From NCBI GenBank assembly GCA_951802425.1, contig OX637801.1, forward strand, positions 1,612,001 to 1,676,000: a stretch of DNA of 64,000 nt, in the 5' to 3' direction. The notes beneath the pieces were generated by a model. The model was given only the letters and a program-made list of their open reading frames with translations, made no database searches and was not told the origin of the DNA. Positions 1 through 15,756 of this stretch are shown piece by piece (the stretch's first letter is position 1; each line of letters begins with the position of its first letter). The position numbers and the translations under genes were made by a program. Source of the DNA: Clavaria fumosa (taxonomy: Eukaryota; Basidiomycota; Agaricomycetes; Agaricales; Clavariaceae).

Positions 1-512
1 ATAAGGCCATAGGCTTGTTAGGCTAATGAGACACATATTTGGGGTGCTTCCAGGCAAGGAGAATGGCTAAACATGGTAAGGTAAGCACTTGACATCCTAA
101 CAGTTGCCCAAAGAATGGTTTCGGGCATCATGAGCCCCAAGTGAAAAGGGGTAGGACTGGCCTCTGTGACTCTGTGTCCATGAATGGGGTGAGGTATGAC
201 TGTGCTGGCAAAGGGGGGCTCGTTTTTGCAGTCAAGATGACATCACTAAGCACTGATCTTACTCCTGGGATGTGTGATGCCATACTGTAATACAGTGTTC
301 GAATATTTTTCCAAGGTCACATGGTCACGGGTCACCCCTCCCCTGTTCGGCTGTTCGAAATGAAACTTTTGGTCACGCGTCACAACCGTGCCATAACTGC
401 CGTTAGTGTATGATGCGTGAGAAAGTTTACATAAGCAACTGTACAGTTTATATCAAAATTAAGGCAAGGCGTCGACAGGCGCGTTCAGTCCTCCCCAAAG
501 CTCGTCTCCAAC
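1..512. other. CpG-poor non-coding DNA and eL43 upstream region
   Basis: No convincing coding frame is visible. The first 300 bases contain very few CG dinucleotides and many TG/CA steps, like the mobile element at 15-19 kb, so this may be transposon debris cut by the window edge. From about 315 to 385 there is a cluster of GTCAC words (GGTCACATGGTCAC, GGGTCAC, TTTTGGTCACGCGTCAC) just upstream of the ribosomal protein gene, which could be a regulatory site. Confidence 0.4.
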
Positions 513-1184
513 ATGGTGAGTCACTGCCCAGACGCTATTTTGTTTCCCGGCGGTTCCTGCTCACCTATCACTGGTAGACAAAACGCACCCGCAAAGTGGG
601 CGTGACCGGAAAATATGGCACTGCAAGTCGTCGTTTACTTTCTTTCTCATCATTTGACACCAATCGCGTTGGCCCTCGTTTAGCGTTACGGTGCATCGCT
701 GCGAAAGCAGGTCAAGAAGGTAAAGTGTTTCCACACACTGGTTCAATCGATGCCATGTTTGACGAAACGTCCCCGAATCGTGTTCCCCCTGCGTGTCATT
801 GCAGATGGAGATCACACAACACGCCCGGTACACCTGCACGTTCTGCGGCAAGGTGAGAGAGAGAACGCGAGAAACGGGCAGCCCCCTTCTCCCTGCTCCC
901 TCGTCTGTGTCTGCAGTGGACGAAGCCGTTGCTCACACCTGCCGATTTGCTTTTTTTTTGTTCTGTTGCGTCTAGGACTCCGTAAAGCGCTCCGCGGTGG
1001 GCATCTGGAAGTGTTCGGCCTGCAAGAAGGTCACCGCAGGAGGTGCATGGACCGTCTCTACTACCGCTGCCGCCACCGTGCGCAGGTACGTGGCCACCTC
1101 TGCACTCACCCATGCATCTCTCTGATATACATTTCTCGTCGGTAAAGCACTATCCGGCGGCTACGAGAGTTAACAGAGGCATGA
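513..1184 (+). CDS. RPL43: 60S ribosomal protein eL43 (L37a/L43)
   Basis: Structural protein of the large cytosolic ribosomal subunit with a C4 zinc ribbon. Six exons join to 92 residues, the usual eL43 length: 513-515, 578-622, 684-719, 805-852, 976-1085 and 1148-1184. The product begins [16 protein letters not shown] and continues [12 protein letters not shown]. The zinc ligands are the two CxxC pairs in YTCTFCGK and WKCSACKK. It ends [10 protein letters not shown]. The first coding exon is only the ATG. The second intron starts GCAAGT, a GC-AG intron, which the conserved reading on both sides (KYGT / RYGAS) requires. Identification is very secure; the last splice site is inferred from frame and family length. 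Confidence 0.95.
623..683 (+). other. GC-AG intron in the eL43 gene
   Basis: The donor is GC (ACT|GCAAGT) and the acceptor is TTTAG. No GT donor nearby keeps the conserved KYGTRYGAS reading, so the non-canonical donor is needed to make eL43. Confidence 0.8.
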
Positions 1185-1397
1185 TCTACCAGCGGACTGC
1201 GTCGTATTCGTCATGTTTGCCTGTATCCTTCGCTCGTGTCCATTAGAACCTCATTTCAGTTCATGCTGTGTTTGTCTTGTGTGTGAATTGAGAACATCCA
1301 TATTAGATCATGGTCATATTCGGCGAAACGATACAAACAGATAGATCAAAACGTAGTGTGTATTAAAAATTACTGGTCCATTGATCTCATTCGCAGC

Positions 1398-2838
1398 CTA
1401 TTCTGAAATGTCTCCTTCGCTATCACTCTCACTCTCGCTCTCGATGAAAGTGAGAGAGATAAAATCATCCCCGACCTGCGCCGCCTCTGGCGACGTAGGC
1501 TGTGGGGCGGAAACCTGGTCAGCAGTTCCAGAAAAAGCAGCACCAGCTTGTTCAGAAGACCTTGAGGAGCCAGTCGTCGGGACAGCCTCGGCGTTTCTGG
1601 TTGCGGTTGCGGTTGCTGTGGCAGGCGGAGTGACTTGTCTCCGGTTCCGGTTGGCCCTTATGACGTGCGGAAGCTTGCACCCCTTCGTCATGCAAGAGCT
1701 CTTCTCTGCAAAATCAGGACACTCCCTGACGTGTTGCTTGTCACAGTCAAGCCCCTTGTCACAGTATCCGAGGACGGCAAAGTCACGGCACACGCCCTGG
1801 CGCGGCGTCACCCGCACGTGCGGAAACGGGCAGCGCTCGCGCGTGCAGCGGCCGTTGTTGGCGAAATGCAAGCAGAGCGGCGTGCGTTCGGGCGTAGGCT
1901 CGTGCGACAGATTGCAGGCGTCGGCGTTGTTCGGACAGTTGCCCTGTAAAAAGTTCCAGCAGATCGCAATCTTGCTTGGGTCGTGCTGGTATGGACATGT
2001 GAGTCCGCGACCGCATGCACCTGCCCAAAGAAGACATTCGCGTGTTGTGGGTGCCTGTGAGGTGTACTGCGTTTGCGTTGAAATTGACTGGCGCACCTGT
2101 CGTCGAGAACCGAACGCAAGGCTTGTCTGAGTATCTCATCCGTTTGTTCATTAGCCTTCCGGGACTTAGATGTAGAGCCTTATCAATTCAGAGACGGTGT
2201 CGAATGACGAGCAAAATTACGGACGGAAAAGGTCGCTTAGAGTTCTCAAGCGTCATATGACGAGTGGAAGGATGACGTCCACGCGAGGATGGTTTGATCT
2301 TGGTATGATGAGCCGTTGCTGGGTGTCCGTTTATCCATGGGACGCTCCGTGCTGATAAAACTCGGATTGGGGCTGATGTAGAAGAATTCGACTGAGGTTT
2401 GGGCACTGGATAGACATTGCGGTTATGGAACGGTGACGCTGACCAAGAAAGGTTCCAGGCAAAACAAAGGGAATGACTCACAATCCTTGCGAACCAGAGA
2501 GCGACCAGATGATTCGAACGTCACCCCACCAATGACAACGTCCTTAGTCTTGGTTGAAGCGGGCGCAGCAGGGCGAGTAACATCTGGGCGAGATCTAGAT
2601 TGAGAGAAAGAAGTAGATGAGCGGTTACCCTGAGGCGCTGGCTTGTAATTTGGGTTGATATAGACATTGCTTCTTGCTGCGTGGGTCGTCGACGACGTAG
2701 GTGGTAGTCCCGTTTTGTGTCGGTTGATAGCCCCTGCGATACCCAAGTCAGCGACCAGAGTGAATGAGCATCACACGGATCCATACCTGTAAGCCGTGCA
2801 ATCTCGAGCTTGAGCGCTGCTTCAGATGTCGGATCCAT
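1398..2838 (-). CDS. CCCH zinc-finger protein, ZC3H3-like
   Basis: Probable nuclear RNA-binding protein related to ZC3H3, a family linked to mRNA 3' processing and export. Exon 1 is 2838-2787 (starts MDPTSEAALKLEIARLT) and exon 2 is 2731-2482, which ends with GVTFESSGRSLVRKD, a motif I associate with ZC3H3 proteins just before the fingers. A third exon from about 2455 is polar and Ser/Pro-rich. The last exon carries about five consecutive CCCH fingers: CLLWAGACGRGLTCPYQH, CWNFLQGNC, CLHFANNGRCTRERCPFPH, CRDFAVLGYCDKGLDCDKQH and CPDFAEKSSCMTKGCKLPH. The acidic Ser/Glu/Asp-rich tail ends at 1398. Splicing between about 2260 and 2100 is uncertain. It lies 94 bp downstream of CCZ1 on the same strand. 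Confidence 0.8.
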
Positions 2839-2932
2839 TGCTGTAGTCCTTGCGGTTCAAGTCTAAGAGTTGAGTTGACAAATCGAGGAGTTCCAGCGTA
2901 AACAATCAGAGCCACACGTGACAAGCACTAAT

Positions 2933-5337
2933 TTATTCACGCATGCACGTCTTAACGACGCCCGTAAGAATATTGTCCACATCGATGAGACTCGTCTCCT
3001 TCCGCGCAATCTCTAAGAACACCTCTTCATTAGAAGGCGACGCTTTCCTGTCATGCCCCACACTTCGCCTTGCGACGTGCCAATGCTGAGGATGTTGACC
3101 GCGGGAAAACACTTCCAATACGTCAGGATCACTGTCACAGAAGCCTCAGTTTGAAGTTCAGAGTATCAAGCACTGCACTATGGACCTCTCTTGAATTTTC
3201 TGAGCATTGAAGAGATGCTCCGACGTAGACGTGAACTCTGCATTGGAGGTAGTAAACGGATACGTGGAAACAACGTACTTATCCTGAGGTTGCAAGAGCT
3301 TGGACAGCGAGCTGTCTACCTCTCTGATGCCCATACGCATTGTTAATAGGTTCTTGGATAATACGTTGGCATGCTTACGATTTGGTTGTTTCTGCCTGGA
3401 TTAACTTTTGCAACATGTCAAGTAACTCAACCGCTTTGGTTGGCAGGTCGTCTGCACAAGACTCCAGTCCGACTATTGCGAACAAGAGCGAATGCTTCTG
3501 AGCGATACATGAGGGTTCAGATGAAATAAATATTAACATATTTCAAGGTCATGTACCGTGATGTAGAACACCTTCTTGCGTTCTGAAGCCTTATCACCGA
3601 GATAGACCTTCAGGGAGGAGAAGGGTGGCGGAGGTAAAGGCGGCTGGTTCGGAGCCTCGTGCGGTCGTGAGGTTGAATTTGCGCCGTCTGGTATACACAC
3701 GGCACCTAAAGATTCCAAGGGGGCAGGTATATCGCCGTCAGGGTACGCAACCAGTTCGTGCTGAGGGTGATGACTATTCGTCACCGGCGTACCCTCTGTT
3801 CGGATGTCATTTGACGCAACAGTATCCTTCAGAGACAGCTCGTCAACATCAACGGTCAGACGTTTTCGTTGTAGGTCATTTTCTGGTGTCTCCGAGCCGC
3901 CTTTTCCATCGGCGTACAAGTCGTCTCGTGTGCTGTCATTCTTCGCAATGGGGATAGTCGCCGCCGTTGTCAAGTTGGGAGATTTCTTTGAGGCTGCTTT
4001 ACCGAATGACATGTATTCCGGCCAGGCCCATGTACGTATGTTCATGTTGACGTTCAGATTCATTGTTGGCACACCAAGGAAAGTGCCGCTAGTCTTCTGG
4101 CCTGGGGGTTGTGTACGTTGCGTCGTGTCCGAGACCTGTGAAGAGTCACTGGCCTCTTGCGAGTCCCGGTTTGGGGCTCGGCTTGTGGGTGTTGGTGGAG
4201 GATCAAAAAGTGGTATCGGCATCTGCCTCGCGGGTCTCGATGAAGAGGAAGCGTTGGCAGGCGCTACGGAGAGTAGATGCTGGCACAAGGATGCCGGATA
4301 GCCGTGCTGGGTATATTTGGTGGATGGAACCACATAAGGATGTACGATCAGAAGCGCTGCAGCATCATTTGATGCCTTGGCACACCACTCGTCTAGGTCC
4401 GGAATTAAGATTTGTGATAATGGATGCAAAGGAATGCCTGGATAACGAGTATATTTCAAGCCCTCGAATAGCCTATTCGAAGAACAGCGCACCTAAATGT
4501 TTGCCAAAATCATGTCCGTCCTCTAGATTCCAAGTCCATGCCCAGACCGTGAAAAATCGTTCCAGTTGAAGCTCCAATGCTTCTCGTCCAAGAGAATCCA
4601 AAATAGATGAAAATGTACCATGAGTCAGCTGGAGAAGCGTATGTGAGACTGCGTTTGCCCCTTCTATAACAGTACGTACCTTGAACATTTCATAGGCACG
4701 GAGTAGATCGGCCCGCAGGGCGAGGTCATGTATCGAACCCTCAATGAAATCGAACGACACCCGAGTGTCCACATCTTCGCGAGAACGCTTTCCTTTGCCC
4801 TTGTCCTGTGCATTCACGCCTCTGGACTTGTCGTCTGGCCTGGTCTTGGATTTCTCTTTGGAGGCGGAGGCGCGAGGAGTTCTAGCAAGCTCTATTCCCT
4901 GCCACGTACTGCCGAATCAACGCAACCCGGTCTCGGAGAAAAGGAAGTGGGGTACATATCCCACTCACTGCGTGTATCCAGAAGTCAGGTTCCGGAGAGA
5001 TTGACACCAACCGTTTGGTTTGTGAATGAGCATTGTCGAATGCATGGTCGGAACTAAACAATCTGCGCGTCGTGGCAACTTCAGGGCTGTCTTCGAGTAC
5101 AGAGATATGAGGAGTGGCGTGAGGCATGGCTCACTCTGAGAAGCTGACCAGGGCCTTGGCCAAACCGACTTGTCTGAGCATCTTATCACGAGAAGCAGCG
5201 CGGTCTCGCGAAGTATAGAATAATATATGTGCTTGTTCTTCAGCATCTTCATCGTCGGGAGCACAAGAAGCAGGTGGGTCGAGTAGCGGGTTGTATATCG
5301 CCAAGTACAAGAGATTTGGGGGCGTCATTGGGGCCAT
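2933..5337 (-). CDS. CCZ1: Vacuolar fusion protein CCZ1
   Basis: Subunit of the Mon1-Ccz1 complex, the guanine nucleotide exchange factor that activates the Rab7 GTPase on late endosomes and vacuoles. The N-terminus (5337-5131) reads PNLLYLAIYNPLL, then an acidic stretch, then AHILFYTSRD and MLRQVGLAKALVSFSE, the hallmark first longin segment of CCZ1. Middle exons (4817-4473) include FTVWAWTWNLEDGHDFGKHLG. A long Ser/Pro-rich insert lies at about 4300-3700. The C-terminal exons carry LSKLLQPQDKYVVSTYP, a serine-rich stretch and NEEVFLEIARKETSLIDVDN, ending VVKTCMRE at 2933. Start and stop are clear; the internal introns were not all resolved. Identification rests on the N-terminal motif and overall layout. 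Confidence 0.85.
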
Positions 5338-5487
5338 TGGTCAGGGGACGAGTCCAGCATCCAGCGAGCGATGGAGGTAGGCGCGAGTCTCACGTGATGG
5401 ATCATTGACCAACAACAGCATTTTCTAACGAGCGTTCAGTAACGTTCGGGAGTCTCCTTCTACAGTTACAATATACATCGTGTCTAT

Positions 5488-9786
<4,299 letters not shown>

Positions 9787-9957
9787 TTTCTGTAGAGGTA
9801 GAGGAATATATAAAGTTGAGTAAAATTGAGCCATGCAAGCGAAGTGTTCGTGTGTGACGTGTGACAAAACCGCGCGTTTTGGTCACATTGTTGTTGTATA
9901 TTTACTTGCTATCCAAAAATGGAAGGTCTTTGCCTTGACGAAGGACGAAGGACAACC
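9787..9957. promoter_or_regulatory. Divergent promoter between UBP12 and DAK
   Basis: A 171-bp spacer separates two start codons pointing outward. It contains a near-palindrome at 9860-9887, with arms TGTGACAAAAC and GTTTTGGTCACA around a GC-rich centre. The word TTTTGGTCAC also occurs upstream of the eL43 gene near 367. A shared operator is possible; this is inference. Confidence 0.4.
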
Positions 9958-12473
9958 ATGTCAGACCGTACCGTCTTTCAAAAGCACTTTCTAAACTCTC
10001 CGTCTACCATCGTACTCGATTCTCTCAAGGGATTGTGTGCATTAAACCCGTTTTTATCTCTTGATTCAGATAACAAAGGTGTGCCTGTCTGTGAGCGCTT
10101 GGCATTCCAGACTTACTTATGCTCTCTTAGTTGTGCATATCGCATCTCAAGATCGCTCCAAGGTCGCCTTGATATGTGGCGGAGGTTCTGGCCATGAACC
10201 TGCACATGCAGGATTCGTGGGTCTGTCGACTTCCTTGCAAATTTGTGCTGTTGGCTAATATGTATGTGCAAGGCAACGGGCTACTCACAGGTATGTCCTA
10301 GGAAGTTTCCCATACCTTGCCATAACGCTGCAACTAGCCGCTATCTGTGGGAATGTGTTTGCCTCACCGAGCGCGAGCCAAGTGCGACGTGGAATTGATC
10401 TTGTCGACAACGACAAAGGGTAGGAGTGTGCCTTGCACAAGCATTCCAATACTCAATCGTCGTGTTTCATGACTCAGAACGGTCATCATTGTCAAGTATA
10501 CAGTTTTCATGCTCTTTTCGGCAAAGCGACAGCTCTGACGGTCGCGATTGCAACCAGAAACTACACAGGCGACGTGCTCAACTTCGGTCTCGCCAAAGAA
10601 CAGCATGCAGCCCTACACCCAGCCAAGTCCGACCGAATTAGGTTCGTCATCGTTGGTGACGACGTTGCTGTCGGTAAGACGCAAGGAAGCATTGTCGGTC
10701 GCCGGTTCGTCTCGCCTTCACTCACGTACACCCATGTATCTATCGTATCTCTCCGCGCACAGAGGACTCGCAGGAACAGTGCTGGTATACAAGATAGCAG
10801 GTGCGCTCGCCGAGCGAGGCGCTAGTCTTGATCAAGTCCACGACATCGCCCAATGGGTCGCGTCGCGCATCGTCACCATCGGTGTTGCTCTTGAACATTG
10901 TCACGTGCGGAACCTAGCCAAATCCGAGAGATACTGTAGAGTTGAATTGACTTTCATGTCACCAGATCCCTGGCACAGCGCCGGCCTCCTCTCACCTCTC
11001 TTCGGGGGAACTTGAGATTGGCTTAGGTATCCATAACGAAAGCGGCCACCAGAAGGTTTCTCCCATCCCCCCCATACGAGAGCTCATTCCCCAGCTTCTG
11101 GAAATGCTCATGTCCACGACAGACACCGAGCGGTCTTTCCTGCCATTCCGGAATGGGAACAAAGACCACGTAATCCTATTAATCAACAACCTTGGCGGTC
11201 TCAGCAATCTGGAGTTCGGATGCATCGTTGCAGAGACGAAGAGCGCCCTAGATGAGAAGGGGGTCGTCATACGCAGGTTACTTGCTGGGACCTTCATGGT
11301 AAGAGAGAAAGAGAATAATCTACAGTCACCAGAATCAGTCTCACCAAAAGAACTGTACAGACCAGCCTCAATATGCCAGGATTTTCCCTTACCCTCCTCC
11401 TTCTCGAACCCGAGAGTTCTGCCCCCACCACATCCACCCTAGCCCCGCCAGCATCTCTCGTTCTTGACCTCCTCGACGACCCATGCAACGCGCCCGGTTG
11501 GACGTGGTCTCCGCGTTGCGTCCCACTGGCTGCACTCAATACCCCTACGTCTGCTACCACCGCTAAGGTTTTGCCGGGATTGTGGAAGGTGCGCGCCACA
11601 GATCCGCAGGCCTTCATGCGCGCGATCACTTGTGCCTGCAAAGCACTCGTCGATGCAGAACCGGAAATTACGCGGATGGACCTCATCGCCGGTGATGGCG
11701 ACTGTGGAACGACATTGAAGGTACGTTGTAATCTGAGTCTGTATCTTTTTTGTTTGTTTAATCCGTTATTATTGGTGATGCCGCAGAATGGAGCAGAAGG
11801 TCTGGCAGTTTCCAAGAGTGGCGCATACCTTTGACCTCAGTTCCATCTTTGCATTTATCCAGGCGTTCTCGCCCGAGTGGCTGACGGCACCATTCACGGC
11901 GAAGACGTCGTCGGCGCCGTTCTCGCCGTAGCACAAGTCGCAGAGGACAAAATGGGAGGAACTAGCGGCGCTCTATATTCGTGCGTCCTCCGCCGTGCCT
12001 CGTCCTGCCATCTCCATCCCCACGCTGAACACCTACTCTCATATCCCAGCATCTTCTTCTCCGCCCTAGCCCAAGGACTCGAACGCCAGCGCCCAGTGGC
12101 CACCGACACCCAACAACACAGCCCACAGCCCACGACGGGCCCCGCAGCGCTCACGCCTACCGTCTGGCACGCAGCGCTCGCAGCAGCCCAGACGCGTCTG
12201 CTCGCCTACACCCGCGCCCGCCCGCCCGCCTCGCGCACGCTCGTCGACCCCCTCGCCGCTTTCGTCGCCGGTGCCCCGCACGCCGGGCTCGCGCAGGCCG
12301 TGGCAGACGCTGCCGAGGCTGCGGTTCGCTCTCGCGACATCGAGCTTGTCGCCGCCGCCGGGCGTAGTGCGTACCTAGACCCCGCGCGCCTTGCGCGTGA
12401 GAGGGTGCCCGACCCCGGCGCCTGGGGTGTAAAGGTTCTTCTGGAGGGGCTTTTGCAGGGCTGGGGCGCTTGA
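9958..12473 (+). CDS. DAK1: Dihydroxyacetone kinase (DhaK-DhaL fusion)
   Basis: ATP-dependent kinase that phosphorylates dihydroxyacetone in glycerol or methanol-derived carbon metabolism and detoxification. The N-terminal DhaK part has VVHIASQDRSKVALICGGG followed by SGHEPAHAGFVG (substrate loop), AICGNVFASPSASQVRRGI and ALEHCHIPGTAPAS across an intron. The Ala/Pro-rich linker lies near 11400-11550. The C-terminal DhaL part has MDLIAGDGDCGTTLK, the Asp-rich metal/nucleotide loop, and EDKMGGTSGALYS. The end (12150-12473) is unusually GC-rich and Ala/Arg-rich. At least nine introns are visible, for example 11719-11786 and one after NGAEG. An in-frame ATG at 9919 would add 13 residues; I prefer 9958 because the family usually starts close to the KHFLNSP motif. 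Confidence 0.9.
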
Positions 12474-12759
12474 GGTCAAGTCGAATAAGATTCATCTGTA
12501 TGTATTATCAATTATATATTAGCTTTCTGTGCCGTTACTGTATCCTCCGACTCTGCTGAGCAGCCAGTATTAGCCAGCGTTCAGCACTCGTTCAGCACTC
12601 GGCACTTAGAGTCAGTACTCGGTGCTCAGTCAAGAATAAACACTTGATATTGAGGCACATTATACGCTTCAACACGCAACGGAACAATTCAAATGACAAA
12701 GACAGTTCTGTGTCGCTCAGCAACCAAACGACGCGAGGCGCGCACCCATTCCTATCAAC
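12474..12759. other. Convergent intergenic spacer with short degenerate repeats
   Basis: This is the 3' side of both neighbouring genes. At 12577-12630 there are imperfect copies of GTTCAGCACTCG and similar words. No gene is seen. Confidence 0.5.
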
Positions 12760-14892
12760 TCAAATTTCGTCCTCTGCTTTCTCCTTCCCCGAGCCTTCGT
12801 TGTCCTCCCATTTCTTCGTAGGCTCACTCCCAACAGGTTCCGCAACGTTGATTTCCCCAGCGATGAGTTGCCGACGGTACGCGAGTGACTTGATTGGCGT
12901 CGTATTTCGATACATGACGTCAATTTGCTCGAGTGAAAGGCCCTTAGTCTGTCATACCAACAAGTTAAGCATGGTTGAACAAGGCAAACAAAAGAGATGG
13001 TCAACCTCCGGGACACAAAAGTAGGTAAAGATTATACAGCAGAAGCACGTTGAGCCCCAAATGAAGAACACTTTGGACTGCAATCCTGCCGAGCCGGGAG
13101 CTACGTTCACTAGGAAGGGCGCTGGGAGGTACAGAAGGTTATCATGCCATCAATTTGTAACGCGGGACAACCTGAAGCGCAAGTCCACGCACTCGCATAT
13201 CCGATTCCGAAGTTCCATAGCCAGTTGCTCGCGACTGACAATGAAATGGCCTTAGCACGTACGTTGAGTGGGAAGATCTCGCCCGTGACGACCCAGGCGA
13301 TTGGGCCCCATGTACTCGCGAAGAATGCAATGTAGATGCATACTAACGCCACAAGCGCTTTCTGCCCGCTAAGGTTTGATGTTGGAATTGTCACACCAAG
13401 GATGGCGACCTAAAAATCTCATTAGCCTGGCCCGCGGGAGATCAAAAACCGGAGAAGTCACACCGACGCACCAGAAATTCACAGACACACATTCCGGCGG
13501 CGCCGATGAGAAGTAAACGTCGTCGCCCAAACCGCTCGATACCGTAGATGCCCGGGAGGGTCATAACCACATTCACCACATTCGTAATGATGGTGGCAAT
13601 AAAGGGCCGCGAAATGCCTGAGTTTCGAAAGAAGGACGTGCCAAAGTAGAAGATGAAGCTAGTAAGGGTCACAGGGTTTAGGGCCAGGCCAGGTGGCTAC
13701 GAGCGATCGTGACTTACTTGATGCCTGTAAGTTGCTGCCATGCTTGAATGAAAATGCCAGTGAGGGTGCGGAATGCTGTGAAATTCCTGTCACAAGCGTA
13801 TAGAAAACGGAAGCCTCAGACATGCTCACCTATCTTGTTTTTCGAAGGCTTAAAGCAATCCAAGTAGGAGCTTGAACCTAGAGCTTGCTCCTGTTCCAGG
13901 TTCGCTTTAATATCATCAAGTTCACGTTCGACGACCACGTCGTTGCTGGGTAAGCTGAGTAGCCTGCCCAGGCTGCGAGCGGCGTCCTTTTCGCGGCCTC
14001 GTTTGATGAGCCAGCGTGGGGATTCCGGTAGAATTAGCATGCCGACGGCGAGCACAAAGGCCCAGATAAACTGCATTGCGATGGGAATCCGATAAGCAGA
14101 ATGATTAGGGCGATTCTTGGTGGCATTGTTGAGGATGGCGGAGAGAAGGAGACCGATAGTGATTGCCCATTGATACATGCCAACAACAGCGCCACGGATC
14201 CATTTAGGCGCACTAATCGGTGATAGGCAAATGTGAATGAGATGATGAGGAGAAAAGAAAAATTGAAGCGAACCATTCTGATTGATACATCGGAATGAGA
14301 CATGAGACCAGGCCCACACCGAGACCAGCTACAACTCGACCGACGACAAAGAGAGGAATGGCAGTGGAAGCGGTCTGCATGGCTACGCCTCCGGAAAAGA
14401 CGAGACAGGCTAGAATTATCCCATACTTTCTGCCCAAAGAGTCTGCAACCGGGGCTCCTAGCAACGCACCTGAACATGGGATCAGAAATCATTATTGTAA
14501 AAGAATAGGAAGACCACCCTACCAAAGAAAGTGCCTGCAGACAGAATGGATACTACGAGGGATTCCTGGGATGACGTGATGACGTATTTCCCGGCTGCAT
14601 TGGGTTTTCCGAATGTGCGAAGCCAATTGTCCATATCCTTAATTCCGTTAATCGTGCCAGTGTCGTAACCGAAGAGGATACCACCAAAGGCGGCGAAGGC
14701 CCTGATCAAGAGCGTTATGACGATACCTAGTTAATTACAGATGAGTGGAGAACATGATGCTCACGTCTAAGGCGCGGGGATGAGCAGGGCAAAAAAAGAA
14801 GAGAAGACACACACCATCATGATACCCGCGAACTTGTTCTTCGGTGCATTGGCGCCGATTCCTTCACTCGTCACTGCGGGACCTCCAGGCAT
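12760..14892 (-). CDS. MFS sugar (hexose) transporter
   Basis: Plasma-membrane sugar porter of the major facilitator superfamily with twelve predicted helices. The first exon starts at 14892 (MPGGPAVTSEGIGANAPKNK). Family motifs read in order: AFGGILFGYDTGTINGI (helix 1), ADSLGRKYG (loop 2-3), VGRVVAGLGVGLVSCLIPMY (helix 4), ESPRWLIKRGR (PESPR motif), GIYGIERFGRRRLLLIGA (loop 8-9), TWGPIAWVVTGEIFPLNVRA (helix 10) and TKGLSLEQIDVMY (PETKG motif, the PE being in the previous exon). The tail is charged and ends KEKAEDEI at 12760. Many short introns interrupt the helices. All the signature motifs appear intact. The substrate cannot be told from sequence; fungal hexose transporters are the closest type. 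Confidence 0.9.
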
Positions 14893-15151
14893 GATGTTAT
14901 CAAAAGTGGGAATACGTTGTTGAACATGGCGAGGTTCTTATATGGTCGGGGAATCGAGGATCCGAAACCAGAAGCTTGAGCCAAATCGCCTAAAATGACG
15001 TCAAGCTAAGTCGCTCCATTTCGCTCCATACCGGAGGTATAAACCGAGAAATCTTGCGAGCTGTTGCAGAGAGGTCTACGTACAGTCGTTCCGACGAGGT
15101 GAGGTGGTGAGGAAAGATAGAACGAGCAATGAAGCCATTTCTTATGCGAAA

Positions 15152-15157
15152 GATATG
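15152..15157 (+). repeat. Left target-site duplication GATATG
   Basis: GATATG directly precedes the outer end of the left inverted arm (TATGAAGGACC). The same six bases directly follow the right arm at 19433-19438. Confidence 0.7.
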
Positions 15158-15756
15158 TATGAAGGACCAAACTGGACAAAATTCATATCTTTGGTAAATT
15201 ATGCTTCCAGACATGCATGCACACATGTGTGCATGTATGGACATGCATGGACATGTATGTACACACATGTCCATCTGTGTACATGTGTGCCCATTCATTT
15301 ACATGCATGGGCATGAGCATCCATGAATGTGCATATGTGTCCATGCATGGGCACATGTGTCAATATTGGCCCTGTGTGTGCAAATGTATGCTAATATATG
15401 TGCAAGCTTATGCTGATTTGTGCAGAATTATGCTATTATATGTGCAAGCCTATGCAAATTTGTGCAGAATTATGCTAATTTATGTGCAAGCTTATGCTGA
15501 TTTGTGCAGAATTATGCTGATGTATGTGCAAGCCTATGCAAATTTGTGCAGAATTATGCTATTATATGTGCAAGCCTATGCAAATTTGTGCAGAATTATG
15601 CTAATGTATGTGCAAGCTTATGCATATTTGTGCAAGCTTATGCTAATATATGTGCAAGCTTATGCAAATTTGTGCAGAATTATGCTAATATACATGCAAG
15701 CTTATGCCAATTTGTGCAGGATTATGTGTGCAAGCTTATGCCAATTTGTTGTCAAG
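15158..15756 (+). repeat. Left inverted arm with 21-bp tandem repeats
   Basis: 15158-15210 is a unique end and 15211-15363 a CATG/ACATGT-rich block. From about 15364 to 15750 run tandem units of about 21 bp of the form TTATGC-AAT-TNTGTGCA-G, alternating in two variants to give a 42-bp higher-order period. Because 21 is a multiple of three, one plus-strand frame stays open from 15217 to 15810 and would give a repetitive peptide (AYANLCRIMLLYVQ units). I regard this as a by-product of the repeat length, not a gene. Confidence 0.8.

Noticed and set aside
15364..15750. Tandem repeats resembling a CRISPR array
   Set aside because: The units are contiguous 21-bp repeats without unique spacers, in a eukaryotic genome and mirrored in an inverted arm.
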